A DNA stretch of 64,000 bases. Source: Ilyonectria destructans (lineage: Eukaryota > Ascomycota > Sordariomycetes > Hypocreales > Nectriaceae). The position numbers and the translations under genes were made by a program. The notes beneath the pieces were generated by a model. The model saw only the letters and a list, made by a program, of their open reading frames with translations, searched no databases and was not told the origin of the DNA. This document shows, piece by piece, positions 10,805-22,283 of the stretch. The stretch lies in contig JAHEWK010000023.1 of assembly GCA_020740775.1 (NCBI GenBank), forward strand, positions 682,001 to 746,000, in the 5' to 3' direction. Numbering within the stretch: the first letter of the stretch is position 1; each line of letters opens with the position of its first letter.

Positions 10805-11917
10805 ATGTCAACCACCACCACCACACCAGAAGCCTTCATCCACCTCCAGTTATGGATTGACCCGATAACCAACCTTCTCATCTGTACCCAGTCAGAGTGT
10901 AAATATGCACTCAGCATTGGTAAATCTTGTGTTATATCCCACCTGCGAGATAAGCATAAGATCCCGACCCACGCAAGAAGGGGCCTATCTCGACTACTCA
11001 AGACCCTTCCGCTCTCCAAACCAGACGATGTCAGCCCCGCTGAAGATGGATCTCTCGAACACCCCAAACTCCAGGTCTATGATGGCTTCGCCTGTTGCGA
11101 ATGCAAATTTAGGACAATCCATTTTCCGACCATGAGACGTCATTTCTCGGATCCTTTAGCCACGGATTGCCCAAGCAACACCGCCGCTGTGCGATACGGT
11201 AATATTGACCACCTCTTTGAGTATGTATACCTACAGACATGGGTCGCTGGGTCAAAGCGGGAGTACGGGATCATCAAGCGAAATGGGAGCGTAGCCTGGC
11301 TGGTAAGGGATGAACGCACTGATCTCTATATGTGGTCTGTACATGAGCGCGAGGAGGTCCGCCATGCTGGGGCCGGGAGCGAGCAGCAAGAGGTATCAGC
11401 ACCGCAGATCACAAACTTGACATACACGGAACAAAGCTGCTGTATCAAGAGAACGGGTTGGGATACGACATACAGAGACAAAAGCCGCCAAGCATTAATC
11501 GCCATCACCCAGATGCCTTACGAGTACCCCAGCAACAGCAACATTAACAGAGGCCATGTGGTTTGTGGCCGGGGACAAGATGGGTGTGAAAAGGACCTGG
11601 TAAGCCCACCGGACGATGAGGAAAGGATTGCTCGCGTAGTAAGCCAAGTGGATGCCCTAATGGACTGGTGCGAGGAGACAGCAGAAAAGACGAGCCGCAA
11701 CTTGCGCTGCTGGCTTAGGAGCACCCGACCTCGATCTACCTATACAAAGCCGTTTGAACTTGTCCAGCTACCCTCTACCAAGAAAAGTTACCGAAGGTTA
11801 TGGAAACGGGTGCTGGTGCTTGTACTGCGGGCATATCGACTAGACCCGGACACTCGGGACGGGCTTGCTGGCATCCGTTTGAAGAAGAGAGTATATGGGT
11901 GTATACAGTTGATATAG
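10805..11917 (+). CDS. OrsD-like (DUF3505-type) protein, N-terminal part
   Basis: A 370-codon open frame from an ATG to TAG. Its start has a C2H2/BED-like finger (LLICTQSECKYAL ... CVISHLRDKH) and then a second Cys/His module (FACCECKFRT ... MRRHF). Next comes HLFEYVYLQTWV, the pattern seen in proteins related to the orsellinic-acid/F9775 cluster protein OrsD. Family members are usually two or more times longer, so this is the front end of a gene whose rest is missing, or a shortened version. The family's function is unknown; the zinc modules suggest nucleic-acid binding. A second OrsD-like piece lies at 32272-32517. Confidence 0.6.
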   Translation: MSTTTTTPEAFIHLQLWIDPITNLLICTQSECKYALSIGKSCVISHLRDKHKIPTHARRGLSRLLKTLPLSKPDDVSPAEDGSLEHPKLQVYDGFACCECKFRTIHFPTMRRHFSDPLATDCPSNTAAVRYGNIDHLFEYVYLQTWVAGSKREYGIIKRNGSVAWLVRDERTDLYMWSVHEREEVRHAGAGSEQQEVSAPQITNLTYTEQSCCIKRTGWDTTYRDKSRQALIAITQMPYEYPSNSNINRGHVVCGRGQDGCEKDLVSPPDDEERIARVVSQVDALMDWCEETAEKTSRNLRCWLRSTRPRSTYTKPFELVQLPSTKKSYRRLWKRVLVLVLRAYRLDPDTRDGLAGIRLKKRVYGCIQLI

Positions 11918-12520
11918 AACCACCCATTCTGGGCGATGCCTTCTTCCTATCACCAGGAGGTACTATTGAATAGAGGAAATGACATGGATAATAGGGAAGA
12001 AGAGGAGAAGGAAATTGGCTTGTGGAAAGCCAACACAGATAACGCCCGCCACAAGGAGCGATTGATTGGTCAGAAATCTTTATTGTCGGTAGGCTACCCT
12101 GTATATATACTTCTTGAGTTTCATGAAGAATAATAACCTTCTCTCCAGTCGACACCTGGACGAACACAGGTACCTGACCAAGGGTCATGACATACGTCCG
12201 CCGAGAATCTGGACTCCCATCGGACCAGAAACGGCCCCACCTAACCGAGACATTCTGTGGCTCATGGTCAACAATATAACAATAGTTAACTTCTACCGCC
12301 AAAACGACGAAGACAATGCGTTAGACACCCTACTACAGTGGCCTGTTCCAGATCGCTGCCTTCTGGCCAGATGTTAACCTCCCTAGTACTGGGAACATCG
12401 CAGTCAAGGTTCTAGGTGGCATCATCTAAACTGAAGATTGGGCTCCATGGAATGAAGTCATCCATATCTGTCACTCGGCAGATCGGCGACTGAAGCATAT
12501 CCCGAACCTTTTTACGGTGG
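11918..12520. other. Gene-poor stretch
   Basis: Open frames on both strands overlap the end of the OrsD-like gene but show no known domain. An antisense frame of 175 codons (11775-12302) is the longest; I could not link it to a family. Confidence 0.35.
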
Positions 12521-12982
12521 ATGCGAAGGTCGGTACTAGGTACTGCTCAGGTCGCGACGAATGCTGAGGATTGGCGTGGCTCAACGCCTCTTTTTGCCGC
12601 GGTTAGAAATGGCCATGTTGAGGCGGTGGAAGCTCTGCTGGCTATATCGGACGCTTGGATTCACTCAACAGATGGGTTTGGACGAAGTTTGATGTGGTGG
12701 GCCAGACGCGGAGGGCACACACGGATTATCCAGCTTCTGCTCAATCGTGCGGAAGCAGGCATCCATATCATTGACGGCGACATTCCGCTGCCAAGCGAGC
12801 CGCTGGATTTCGATCCAAAATCGCCTTGGTGTGATGCCTGTACCCTACGTATCCCCGACGGCTTGAGGTATTACTCTTGCGAAACCTGCCATGGCGGCAG
12901 GTTTGTCATTTGCTTGGAATGCTTTCAGAAGGATGTGAAATGCCTGGATGATTCTCATGTATTAGTCAAGCGGGGTGGATGA
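12521..12982 (+). pseudogene. Ankyrin-repeat plus ZZ-finger fragment
   Basis: The 153-codon frame has two ankyrin repeats (GSTPLFAAVRNGHVEAVEALL and GRSLMWWARRGGHTRIIQLLL), then a ZZ-type zinc finger (WCDACTLRIPDGLRYYSCETC ... VICLECF) at about residues 108-145. This is the C-terminal arrangement of many large fungal ankyrin/NACHT proteins of the incompatibility type, so it is probably the 3' end of a lost longer gene. ZZ fingers mediate protein contacts. A short true gene cannot be excluded, because the frame is intact. Confidence 0.6.
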
Positions 12983-13154
12983 CAGGATAAATGAAGACTA
13001 GACAGATGTCAGATATAAACCGCTGCTGCATTGCTCTAAGTGGGGATCCTCATTTCTGTGGCATGTAGTGTGGTGGTAAAATCTAACAATTAAGAGTCTC
13101 ACTGCCTCAACCCATTTTGTTTACATCTTAAAGAACCCCTCTTTCTTATCCATT

Positions 13155-14030
13155 ATGGTATATAGAAATTCCCAGAAAGAAGGTCTTACGGCCACTCTTG
13201 CAAAACCCGAGAACTTCCCGGACTGGGAGCACGAATTCCATCTTCAGGCCGACCTTCTAGGTCTGCAACAGCACCTCGAAAGGAAGACTTTTCTTGAAGA
13301 GGAACCGACCTTCCCAGATATCAGAAGACGCAAATACACCAAGACAACAGCAGCACAACGGACCATTCGGTCAGAAACACCTGAGACCCAAGTGACCAAT
13401 TCAGACGACATACAGGAGACAACTAATGGAACATGGTCTCTATCTGACCTTACTGAACAAGGTCAGAAGAGCTTCCAACAAGACCTCTCTTTATATCAAC
13501 TTCAAGAAAAGTCATCAGAAAGACAGAGGAAGTCTCTAAGAACCCTCCAAGACTGGGTTATCAGAACTGTCTCTCCCAATTACACCCGGACCTGTTGTCA
13601 GCCGCGCAAGTCGATCTACGAATGGCATTACAATCTCCGTGCCCGGTGCGGGAGGTCGGAGGCAGACGAAACACGAGATGCTCGAAACACATACTTGACC
13701 CTCATGAAAACACCTCCAAAGACCGCGACTCAAGCTATCAAATGGTTGGAAGAGTGGGAGGAAGCCTTAGCCAAAGGACAGCAACAAAAGGTCCCTGAGA
13801 CCCTCTTTTGCAGCTCCTGGGCATATGACTTCCTTAACGTCTCTTCACACCTTCTCCCTGCCTGGACAGCAGCCTATGAAATTAGCCAACAAAACCTGAT
13901 CCAAGAAGAATCCCTTATCTATCGAGATCTAGCGAACGCCTTCCGGAATAAGCTCAAAAATGCAGAGGTCTTACGCAGGGCTCCTAATAGTGTAACCAGT
14001 GCGTGTGAAAGCCTCAAACTGCTCATTTAG
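13155..14030 (+). pseudogene. Copia-type gag-like relic
   Basis: An open frame of 291 codons with the gag layout of fungal Ty1/copia retrotransposons: an N-terminal PENFPDWEHEFHLQADLLGL, a variable acidic linker, and a helical region with IYEWHYNLRARC and ATQAIKWLEEWEEAL. No zinc knuckle, protease, integrase or reverse transcriptase follows, because the frame ends where the subterminal array of hAT2 begins (about 14028). It is therefore most likely a gag cut by the hAT2 insertion or by a later deletion. Confidence 0.6.
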
Positions 14031-14121
14031 TCCGTTTGACTTGGCCAGACTAAACTACCGGTCCGTCTGACTTGGCCAGACTAAACTACCAGTCTGCCTG
14101 AAATGCCCAGACTAAACTATT
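14028..14121. repeat. 31-bp tandem array, hAT2 left end
   Basis: Three units of about 31 bp, each containing a version of GGCCAGACTAAACTACCG. The complement aligns with the repeats at 18187-18302 (shared core AGTCTGGCC ... GGACC). Confidence 0.75.
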
Positions 14122-14253
14122 GGTCCGTCCGTCACCATCACACTAGACCACAGTGCAAACTATGATCTACACTAATAGTCCAAACATAAAAGATGGCTTG
14201 TGGCCCATCCCCGTACCTGCCTCCAAGCTTCCCAATGCCATTGTCGAATTGTC

Positions 14254-16494
14254 TCACCGCCCGCCTTCTTTATCACGTCCCTGAATCCTAAGTATCAACG
14301 ATGGTACCCGTGGCTGCTGGATCGACATAACGACACTAGAGTCCATAATTAGACAACGGTACACCTCACGAAGCAGACGGCTTACCTCTGATGGGACTAT
14401 CAGAGCGCTCCTGTCCCAGGATCGTAGGCATTCCAAGAGATTCAACGTTTCAATGTTCATAGATCCTCGCTGGTCAGTTACCGAAAGTTTGGCTTTAGAG
14501 AAGAGTCGCTCTGTCTCAGTAGACATAGGCGCAATCGATAGAATGTCGACGGCCATCAATGATAAGTTAGGGAACCGCCGTCGCTGCGCTGATTCTAACC
14601 ACCATTTCAACGGATCCGATACCATCATCACAGGCTCACGGCAGTACACTTCGTACTCGTCGTCATCCATGTTGAAAATCGTAGCCTTTTGCTCTTTTAT
14701 CCACATTTTGTACCCATTTGGTCGTCTTGTAATTGGCTCTTGTGCAGAACCTGGTCGAAGAACAGGGCAGGAGGTGGTTGATTTGTACGTCTCCCTCCAC
14801 AGCTCCCCTACACGAGCTTTAGCTCTCTCAATCCATTCATTCTTGTCCTCCCAAGTCTTCTCCATGTATGCCCACTTGAGGGAAGGATTCAATACCGTCG
14901 CTGCAGAATAGACCGGCGAATCTTCCGTCAATTCATAGTAGTCAGCCAGTTTGGCCCATGCAGTCTCCATCATTGTAGCCAAGTGGGGGGTGGTGGTGGT
15001 CTTCTTGGCTGCCTCAATGTGATGCAGAAGGTAGTCCATGGTAGGCAGAACGTCAGAGATGGAATTTCCCATGCCCTCGTTGGCCATTGTAGCGTCGTGA
15101 AATGGCTCGAGGAATTTGTGAGTTTCGGCCAAAGTTACCCAGTCAGAGGGAGTCAGAACATCGTCTTGCAGAGCCGGCTCTTGAGCATAAAATACGGTGA
15201 TAGCTTGGCGGACTTTAGGCTTGAGGACCCATTCGACCATGCCGTACCACGAATTCCAACGAGTGTCATTGTCGCGCCGAAGCCTTAGACCGTCGGTGAG
15301 ACCAGTAAACGTTTGAAGCCGCTGGGGGGTCCAAGTGATGTACACTACGATGTTATGCAGCTTGCCTATCGCCCCTCGCTTTCTCCATTGCTCAACTTCC
15401 TCGTTGGACGGCCCGTGGTAGGAATCTGTTGTGGGTGGTCGCTTTCCTATGAGGAACTCCATCACGGCCAGATTAACGATGTGGCCGAAACACCGAAGTC
15501 GGTGAGGAAGAGGATCGTAGAAGACATCGAACTCGTGTTCCAAGTCGTCCGATACTTTGTCGATCATGGTGTTCATGTTGGTGGCATTGTCCATCATGAA
15601 GTATCCAACTTTTGACGCTATTCCATACTCTCGTATGAACTCCATGATGGCTTCTGCCATGTTCTCGCCGCTGTGCTGTCCTTCCAGTTCTTTTATCCTC
15701 ACCACCAGGGACAGCATGCCATGGTCTTCGGTAACGAATTGAACTGTGAATCCTATTACGCCCAAACAATTTGGCGATGTCCAGTTGTCGGGAACAATGT
15801 GGATTGAAGAAAGGGCATTCTGTAGAGCTCGCTTTACAAACTCCTTTTTGTTGTCGTAGTCCCATTATAAGTCATTTTCAACCGTGTCGCCAGTCCTCGG
15901 GAGGAGATCATCAGCAGCCGGACGAATATACCGGATCAAGTCGCGAAAGGCTGGCTGCTCAACATGAGCAAAGGGGAGGCTGCAAGCTACAGTGTAGCGG
16001 CAGTACAATTCGCGCAGAGTGGCTTGGTCTAGGGCATCTTCCTCTGCCGTCACTTTGCGTTTCTTGGTGGAGGCAAGAGTTTCATTGGACAGGAAGGCAG
16101 TGATGTCTCCAAGGCGACTTTGCGTCACTTCCCGCCTGATCTCTTGCCTCCCAGAAATCGTGATATTGTGCTCCTTCCGCAAATGATTGATGATGGCGGC
16201 CGACCCACCAGAGTAATTGTATTTCTTCGCTCTTTTCTTGTCGAAGCAGGGCTGGCAATGCCACCATTTCGTTCCGTTTGAATCGACCCAAGCTGCCGGG
16301 ATACTCTTGCCTTCTTCTCTTCGACAATACTGCCAAAGAGGAGACCTTTTTTGTCGGGAGACGCTAAAAGGTGGCGAAGACGATGATGCCAGCGACGTGG
16401 TGGCCGCTGTATCACTAATAAGGTCAGAATCATCCATATGGCTGGTGCTGCCAATAACACTAGCAGCCTCGGAGTGATCCACGATGGAAGACAT
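14254..16494 (-). pseudogene. hAT transposase (hAT2) with one in-frame stop
   Basis: One continuous minus-strand frame of 746 codons, broken only by TAA at 15865-15867. The N-terminus has a BED-type finger (WHCQPCFDKK ... INHLRKEHN). The core has VPDNWTSPNCLGVIGFTVQF, VGYFMMDNATNMNTM and RLRCFGHIVNLAV. The C-terminal dimerisation region has LMAVDILSIAPMSTETERLF. The stop separates the residues before VENDL from WDYDNKKEFVKRAL, where intact relatives read through. It is one C-to-T change from a Gln codon. Otherwise the protein looks complete, so decay is recent. Splicing around the stop was considered, but no intron fits. Confidence 0.85.
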
Positions 16495-17158
16495 GATTCA
16501 GTAGAGACGGCACGTAGACAATAAGAGTGGTGATCATGGGAGTCTGGCGGGCAGAATTGTTGGAGTAGACCAGCTTGCTTCTGGCACTTTGGTGTCTCGA
16601 CTTCAATAGTAGTCGGCATAGAGATTCTGTGGTAGACAACGGTCTCTTCACCATTCCAGGCACTTGAGAATGGACTACAAATACCCAGACCAGGCCAAGC
16701 AGCACGGCCCGAAATCAACCAACCGCTTCCAATCGTTGGAATCTGGCCGCCCATGCTTGGCAACCAGCTAATTTAGAAGCCCTAGTGATTTGGTTTGGAC
16801 CACAGGTTCCGAATCGTTCCTCCTCCGGGGGGGAAAGGTGAAACGCGCCACGACTTGGACGCCACCTTTTAACTTACCAGTTTGGCACTTGTCAAAATCC
16901 GCTGGCCAATGATCGGTCACGGGGGAGCATCATCCCCTTCAACGTCAGCGTCACGCGAAAACCTTGGATCGTCGCGCACTGGTCCGCTCGCGCCGGCTTC
17001 GCGCTCGTCTCGCGCCAGCCAGGTGTCAGATTACAATTGATTCTTGACCTCGTTTTTCAGTTTGCGCACATAAGCCGAACGGTGGGGCCCTGAGTTGAGC
17101 CTCCACGTGAAGGTTTGCGGGGAACGTGTGACCCTGATGATCCATCCGTCCTGGGCTG
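16495..17158. other. Non-coding interior of hAT2, right half
   Basis: No gene. Short frames only; a G run at 16831-16837 and a GC-rich patch near 16980-17015. It may include the transposase promoter. Confidence 0.4.
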
Positions 17159-17160
17159 TA

Positions 17161-17311
17161 CCGTAAAAACTCTGTTAACTCGCGCAGCCTAGCGTCTCCA
17201 TAAAAGAAAAAGCAACCAATAAAATAGGTTGTTTGTGACGTTTTCGCGGTTAACACTGAACAGTGGAAAAACGGAGACGCTAGGCTGCGAGAGTTAACAG
17301 AGTTTTTACGG
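17161..17311. mobile_element. MITE with 40-bp TIRs and TA target duplication
   Basis: Near-perfect terminal inverted repeats of about 40 bp begin CCGTAAAAACTCTGTTAACT at 17161 and end with the complement at 17311. TA is present on both sides (17159-17160 and 17312-17313). At 151 bp with no coding capacity it fits a Tc1/mariner-type MITE. Confidence 0.9.
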
Positions 17312-17313
17312 TA

Positions 17314-18186
17314 TATTGTGGCTTGGGCGGACGTCCATGAGCGCAGTGGACTCCTGGCTTCAATAAAAACGATACGGCATGAGAAAGGGAGAGTAGACGA
17401 AAATGCTTAAAGATAAAAAACTTTCAGGCTGACTGGATTTGACTCTAATCTGCGCTTTGGGTTGGGGCGTAACCTATGACATTGGCGGAGGAAATGGGGG
17501 CCACTGTTTGGCACCATGCATTTTCTCGACTGCAAAACAACAACTTGGCAATATATCTCAGATCATGATGGAACTGATACCAGACGGAAGCTCTCAGCAA
17601 GAGAAATTTTCAGTGACTATACTTTGACCAGTATGAATGTGATTCTCACGCTGATGATTGGCATTTCAATTGTTTTGCTCTACAGTATGTTACGTGACCC
17701 GGAGACCGAGCCTACCCTATATGCGCCGGATAGAAGCTACCGCGAACTCCGCCTATCTGTAATGGTGTGGCTAGTATCTCTTAACACCACGACTTGGGTT
17801 TCGCCACTCAGATAACATGCACTTCATCGGCTCTCACGTTGTAAACATTCTTCTTGGAAATAAGCCAGATAGCCCATTCAAAGCTATAAATTTAGATTGC
17901 CGTTGAACATATAAAACTATGAATTCGGGGCCATTGTTGGGACGATGGTTTCAGTTGCAAGATACCTAACTTACCATAGATCAACGCAGTGCTACAACTG
18001 TACCCGCTAACATATCTTAGCACTATCTCGGAAATTTCGGCACGCGCGTTCGACGCGTGGATCGCGTGGATCGCGTCGTCGTTGGAATTGGTACTCTGCA
18101 GCAGGCCACAGATTTGAAAAGACGTTGCCTGCGGCACGCTGAGTCTTGGGGCGCACTAATAGTGAGACTGTTAGTCTGCGATCCTC
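17314..18186. other. Non-coding stretch
   Basis: No supportable gene. The only open frames are short and lack family features. It leads into the right subterminal array of hAT2. Confidence 0.4.
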
Positions 18187-18339
18187 GCACTGGACTACTG
18201 GTCAGTCTGGCCGAGTTACACTGGACCATCAGTGTGGTCTGAAAGGCCTGCACTGGACCAGCAGTGTAGTCCGAGAGACGTACACTGAACCAATAGTCCA
18301 TGGACTATTAGTGTAGACTACAGTGTGGACTAATAGTCC
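18187..18339. repeat. Subterminal array and hairpin, hAT2 right end
   Basis: Three diverged 31-32-bp units (cores such as ACACTGGACCATCAGTGTG) are followed by a 38-bp hairpin with 11-bp arms GGACTATTAGT and ACTAATAGTCC (18302-18339). Confidence 0.7.
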
Positions 18340-18785
18340 TCTTAATGGTGCGCACTATTAGGAGCGCTGGACTAGTTTGTAACGAAGCGCGACAATCTTC
18401 TAGTTAATACTTTCTAAGATGCGTTATGTAGTATAGAAACAAGATGAATAATTCGAAGTTTCCCGCTATTATATCAAGCTCCTCGCGTTTGATATGTGAA
18501 CTTCCATTCGGGCAGCGCTAGACCCATTACCAATCATGTTAATAGTCTCGTCCATCCTAACTGGAACTCAGTTGTCAAACTATATGAACGGGAGGCAATG
18601 TAGATATGTAATGGCTGTGGAGTAAAATAGCAAAGGAATGTCAAGAAAGCGATAATAGCTACTCCGATAGCTTTTTTATGGTAAAGAGAGACTGTCCGGA
18701 AAACATGGGCAAAAATGCAGGGATCAAAGTTTAATATTATAAAAAGCATATTCCTCATCAAGGAATATCCTAAATTAGACATCCC

Positions 18786-19697
18786 TTAAGCAATTAAGTT
18801 AGGGTTATCCTCCACACTTTGAATAAAGTCCGCAACGGAACGGAACGCAATTCCCTTAAAGAAGGCTTTCCTATGCGCCATAACCTTCGCAGGATTCAGT
18901 GAACCAGCGTGGCTTGCAGAAAAAATACGATACTCCGCTACAATCCGCGACATGTTATCGGTACTTGTACAAACGTCCTCAATTAATTCGCCAAGACTTC
19001 GGTATGATACGGGCATACCGGGATACTTCTTGGTTATCAAAGCAGCAACATCGTTCCAGCATGTCTTTTCCCCAGAAATGTAAGTGAATTCCTCCCACTT
19101 CGGAGCCTTCAGCAGCTCAGCTACTGCCTTGGCCATGTCTCGTGCAGCAAGAACGTCGAGAGGCTCGTTGCCCGTCCCAGGAATGACAATATTATTTGCC
19201 GCAAGGTTGACTGGAAATGCCTCGCCGACATCCTTGACGTAACGATAGCGCTGAGGCACTATATAGTCCATCAACCAGCCAGTGCAAACTAGCGTCCATT
19301 CGAGCTCATTTTGCTCGCGCAGGGCTTTCCGTACTTACTCGTGGTTCCGATAATAGAAGCCTGGCTGGTCTGGATAGTCTTCGAGGTTGCCACCATATTC
19401 TGAAGGGATGAAACGCTTGCACATAGAGCTTTGCTTGCATGCCCGAATGAGGTTCATATGGACATCCGCAAAGGTTGAGGTGTAGTCGAGGATGGTCGAT
19501 ACAAGAGCCACGCAACCTTCCAGACTCTGAACCAGGGAGGGAACTGAGTAATCGGTGACAATTTGCGTTACACCGGGACGATTTTCGAATTGTGGTTTGA
19601 CAGACCGAGCGAGGATTACCACGTCGAGGCCAACTTTAGGGAACTCTTCGCTGAAGTACCTTGCGATATCTCCGGATCCAGCAATAGCGACGCGCAT
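18786..19697 (-). pseudogene. NmrA/isoflavone-reductase-like protein, one nonsense codon
   Basis: A minus-strand frame of 304 codons matches the usual length (about 300) of the NmrA-like NAD(P)-binding family. It starts MRVAIAGSGDIARYF, a Rossmann GxxGxxA fingerprint, and later shows KRFIPSEYGGN and EWTLVCTGWLMDYIVPQ. A TAA at 19335-19337 interrupts it between NHE and VRKALREQNE. The residues on both sides are conserved and in the same frame, so an intron beginning at the nearby GTAAGT would remove essential sequence. A Gln codon one step away is the likely ancestor. Family members are reductases or redox-sensing regulators in the cytosol. As it stands only a 120-residue stub would be made. 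Confidence 0.8.
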
Positions 19698-20037
19698 GTT
19701 GATGAGTGGGGAGAAAAAGGGTTGTGAGTGACGAAAATTTTGAGTTGAAGCGATGGCTTGCCCGGTTGATGGATAACCTGCTAGAGAATGATCATAGATC
19801 GGACAAGTGCAAACAGACCCCCAATATATAGTCCTAGTGGCGCCCGCGGATTCCGTATCTCACGTATTTGGGTGGGAACGATACAATGTGAGATGGATTG
19901 GTCAGCAATCTTAGCAATCTAGAACCCTGTGGAGAACTCTAAAATCGCGGATTCCCTGAACCTTGACGCCCTTCTCTGTACCAATCACCATGGCCGTGAC
20001 TGTGTTGTATCTGAGCCATTCCTGCGCTAAGTCTTAA
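19698..20037. other. Intergenic
   Basis: 5' flank of the NmrA-like pseudogene; no gene seen. Confidence 0.4.
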
Positions 20038-20042
20038 CTTTG

Positions 20043-20244
20043 TGTTGGATTGTGACCCTGTATTACGAAACCTCTGATAGATCGATATCCTGACCTTAGT
20101 CAGAGGGGGTGTCAGATGACATAAAACCCCTCTCGAGAAAAGAGGGGGCCGGAGGCATCCTAGATCAAGACAATCAACAGATTCAGGATCCACACCCTAT
20201 TGAGCATTAATCCCTGGATCGAATGTGTCGTACGCTATCCAACA
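20043..20244 (+). mobile_element. Solo LTR, family 1 (202 bp)
   Basis: Begins TGTTGGATTGTG and ends GCTATCCAACA, giving the TG...CA ends and short inverted termini of a copia-like LTR. It is flanked by the 5-bp duplication CTTTG (20038-20042 and 20245-20249). Related copies lie at 31903-32086 (minus orientation) and 38095-38206 (truncated). Confidence 0.85.
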
Positions 20245-20415
20245 CTTTGTCATTCTGGGGAATGAGCTACGATGTGAACCAGGACGGCTGAAATGGTAGG
20301 TGACAGCGAGCCTGATGACCCCGCGGCGATAATCGCGTGTGCATCGATGACGTGTCGTCCTAGTGGGCGTCTTCGCTAACTTATCATGAATATTTATCCG
20401 AAGATAAGGGAGGCG

Positions 20416-20451
20416 GTACGGAAGTCCATAGGGGGCACAGTTCCAAAACCC
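20416..20451. repeat. Left 36-bp terminal inverted repeat
   Basis: Starts GTACGGAAGTCC and ends TTCCAAAACCC. It matches the complement of 25335-25370 with no mismatch. Confidence 0.9.
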
Positions 20452-20938
20452 AATTTGTGGTTGTTTTTGGGTAGGGGCACACCCACCGTGCGGCCCCGTT
20501 TGAAGCATAATCGCTCCCTCAAATCGCTTAGTCATCCAAAATCAACTTGCATTCATGGCCAGCTAGTCACGTGCGCACGCCTAATTCTCCTCACAACAGG
20601 CTACGAGGGTCTCTTTCCTTTCTTCTTCCTTCTTCAACTACAATTTGAAGGTAAGAATAGCCTCCTTTTGCATCAAAATAACGCCACCGCCATGCGCTTT
20701 ACGTGGGCGTTCAATCAGCTACGATATCGCATGGTTACGTGCTACATTTTGATATGCATTTTGCCCATATTGGCGGACCCACGCGCGCCTACGATTTTCC
20801 GCAGTACGTACTGACCCAGGCTAACCGTTACCCAGGCAGGAACCCCACAAGCCTTCCAGACGCGATGCATCTCCGTACGCGCCCGTACGTAAGCAGATTC
20901 GACACACTTCGGCTTCGTACGACTACGGATTGCCCATC

Positions 20939-21765
20939 ATGGCCGGCGCTCGCAAGAAGGGTGACAAGGACAAGGAGGCAGAGAAGGAGAGAGAGCGACT
21001 CGAAAAGGAAAAAGAGAAACAGGACAATCTGCTTCGTAAGGCTGCTATCGACCTCCTACGTGAGGATTTTGGAGAGGAAAAATTCGGCCAGCTGCCTAAG
21101 GAAGTGCTGGAGATCGATACTTATACGTTCACATACAAGGGCGAACAGCCCACTGAGAACCCGGATCTTACCGTTTGGGCTCTGATGAATGCTCTGAAGG
21201 GTAGCAGCAAGAAGGGTTTTGCTGCCATTGACTCCACCAAGGTTTGTACCCGCAGATCAGCGTACTAGTTCGTACTAACTCGTATCAGGAAGTACGTCTG
21301 CTTGAGCTCAACTACAAGACCGACAGCAAGTCTATGAAGAAGACCGCCCCTGTCCTCAACTTTCGCGGCAGTCAGAATTGTGATACTATGCTCCGCCACC
21401 TGTACGGTGACGAACGTGAGGATACGGAGCGCTGCAACAAGTGTACGGGCCAAAACGGCTCCTTCAACAAGTGTATTGTCTCTGACACTCACCTGCATGC
21501 TTGTGCCAATTGCGACTGGAACCGTTCTAGCCAGGCATGTTCTCTCGGTGAGTACTTACACTTACGCACCTATATACAGTACTAATTAGTAGTAGGCAAG
21601 CAAAGCACCAAGCGCAAGGCCGATGACTTCGACTCTGATAGTGACAGTACGGACCCGATGGAGGACTTTGACCGCAAGACGCTCTTGAAGATGTCTAAGT
21701 TCTTTAAGGATGCTGCTGACAAGAAGAAGAGAAAGAAGGGGGCCACCCCTTTGAGGAAAGACTGA
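20939..21765 (+). CDS. DUF3716-like Cys-rich protein in the TIR element
   Basis: Exons 20939-21241, 21289-21547 and 21596-21765 give 243 residues; both introns are under 50 bp with GT-AG ends. Residues 5-35 form a charged helical run of Lys and Glu. A cysteine module follows at about 150-185 (Cys150, 153, 163, 173, 176, 185; ERCNKC ... KCIV ... ACANC ... ACSL). This resembles the fungal DUF3716 pattern, a probable zinc-binding unit. The tail is acidic (FDSDSDSTDPMEDFD), then basic (KKKRKKG), the latter a possible nuclear signal. Position between the TIR and the integrase-core gene suggests an accessory DNA-binding or assembly factor; that is inference. No stops or shifts are seen. Confidence 0.7.
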
Positions 21766-22283
21766 GGTATATCACCCTTTACATGAGAATACGAGCTCGT
21801 ACCGACCCTTTTCCTAGTCTACTTAGTCATTTCCTACCACCCCTGTTCTGAGATTCTAAGGCAAAATTTCTTTTTGTAATCTAAGCCAAAATATAAACGA
21901 AACTTTTGCGTACGACTGCAAGAGGCATACAGAGCATTATAATACCTAATTGCTAGCTAGGGCCTGAAATGAAATTTACTTTAGTCTTTAATTGTTTTTA
22001 ATGTGAGGAAGATGTAATGTATTTGCCTTAAAATCTGGGGAGTATTGCTGGGTAGAGTCTGGTTGTATATTGTATGATTACTAACGACCACCAGTAGCTT
22101 TGCCCCTGAATTGCCTAATCAGGCTCTAGCTCAAAAATTAAGATTACGCTCTCGTACGGCCACGTACGCGGCCATGCGAAAAAGATTTCCAGCCCCCGAT
22201 TGAATCCAAAGCTCGAATTTTCGATTTTTAGTACGAGCCCGTACTTCTCGTCACGGCCTCATACGAGCCCGCAAGTCAACGCA

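Larger units (their letters stand above)
14028..18340 (-). mobile_element. hAT2 element, approximate limits
   Basis: The transposase at 14254-16494 is flanked on the left by a 31-bp tandem array (14028-14121) and on the right by a related array in inverted orientation (18187-18302). A hairpin whose arms are GGACTATTAGT follows at 18302-18339. Both sides also share TCTACACTAATAGTCC. This inverted arrangement supports one element of about 4.3 kb, but exact ends and a target duplication could not be defined. A TA-flanked MITE at 17161-17311 sits inside it. Confidence 0.5.

Noticed and set aside
11775..12302. 175-codon antisense frame over the end of the OrsD-like gene
   Set aside because: No domain, no homology pattern that I recognise, and a strong overlap with the better-supported plus-strand frame.
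17439..17815. Open frames between the MITE and the hAT2 right array
   Set aside because: Short, overlapping, with no family signature; consistent with chance.
19320..19340. GTAAGT as an intron donor in the NmrA-like gene
   Set aside because: The sequence after it (KALREQNELEWTLVCTGW) is conserved and in frame, so the TAA is better read as a nonsense codon.
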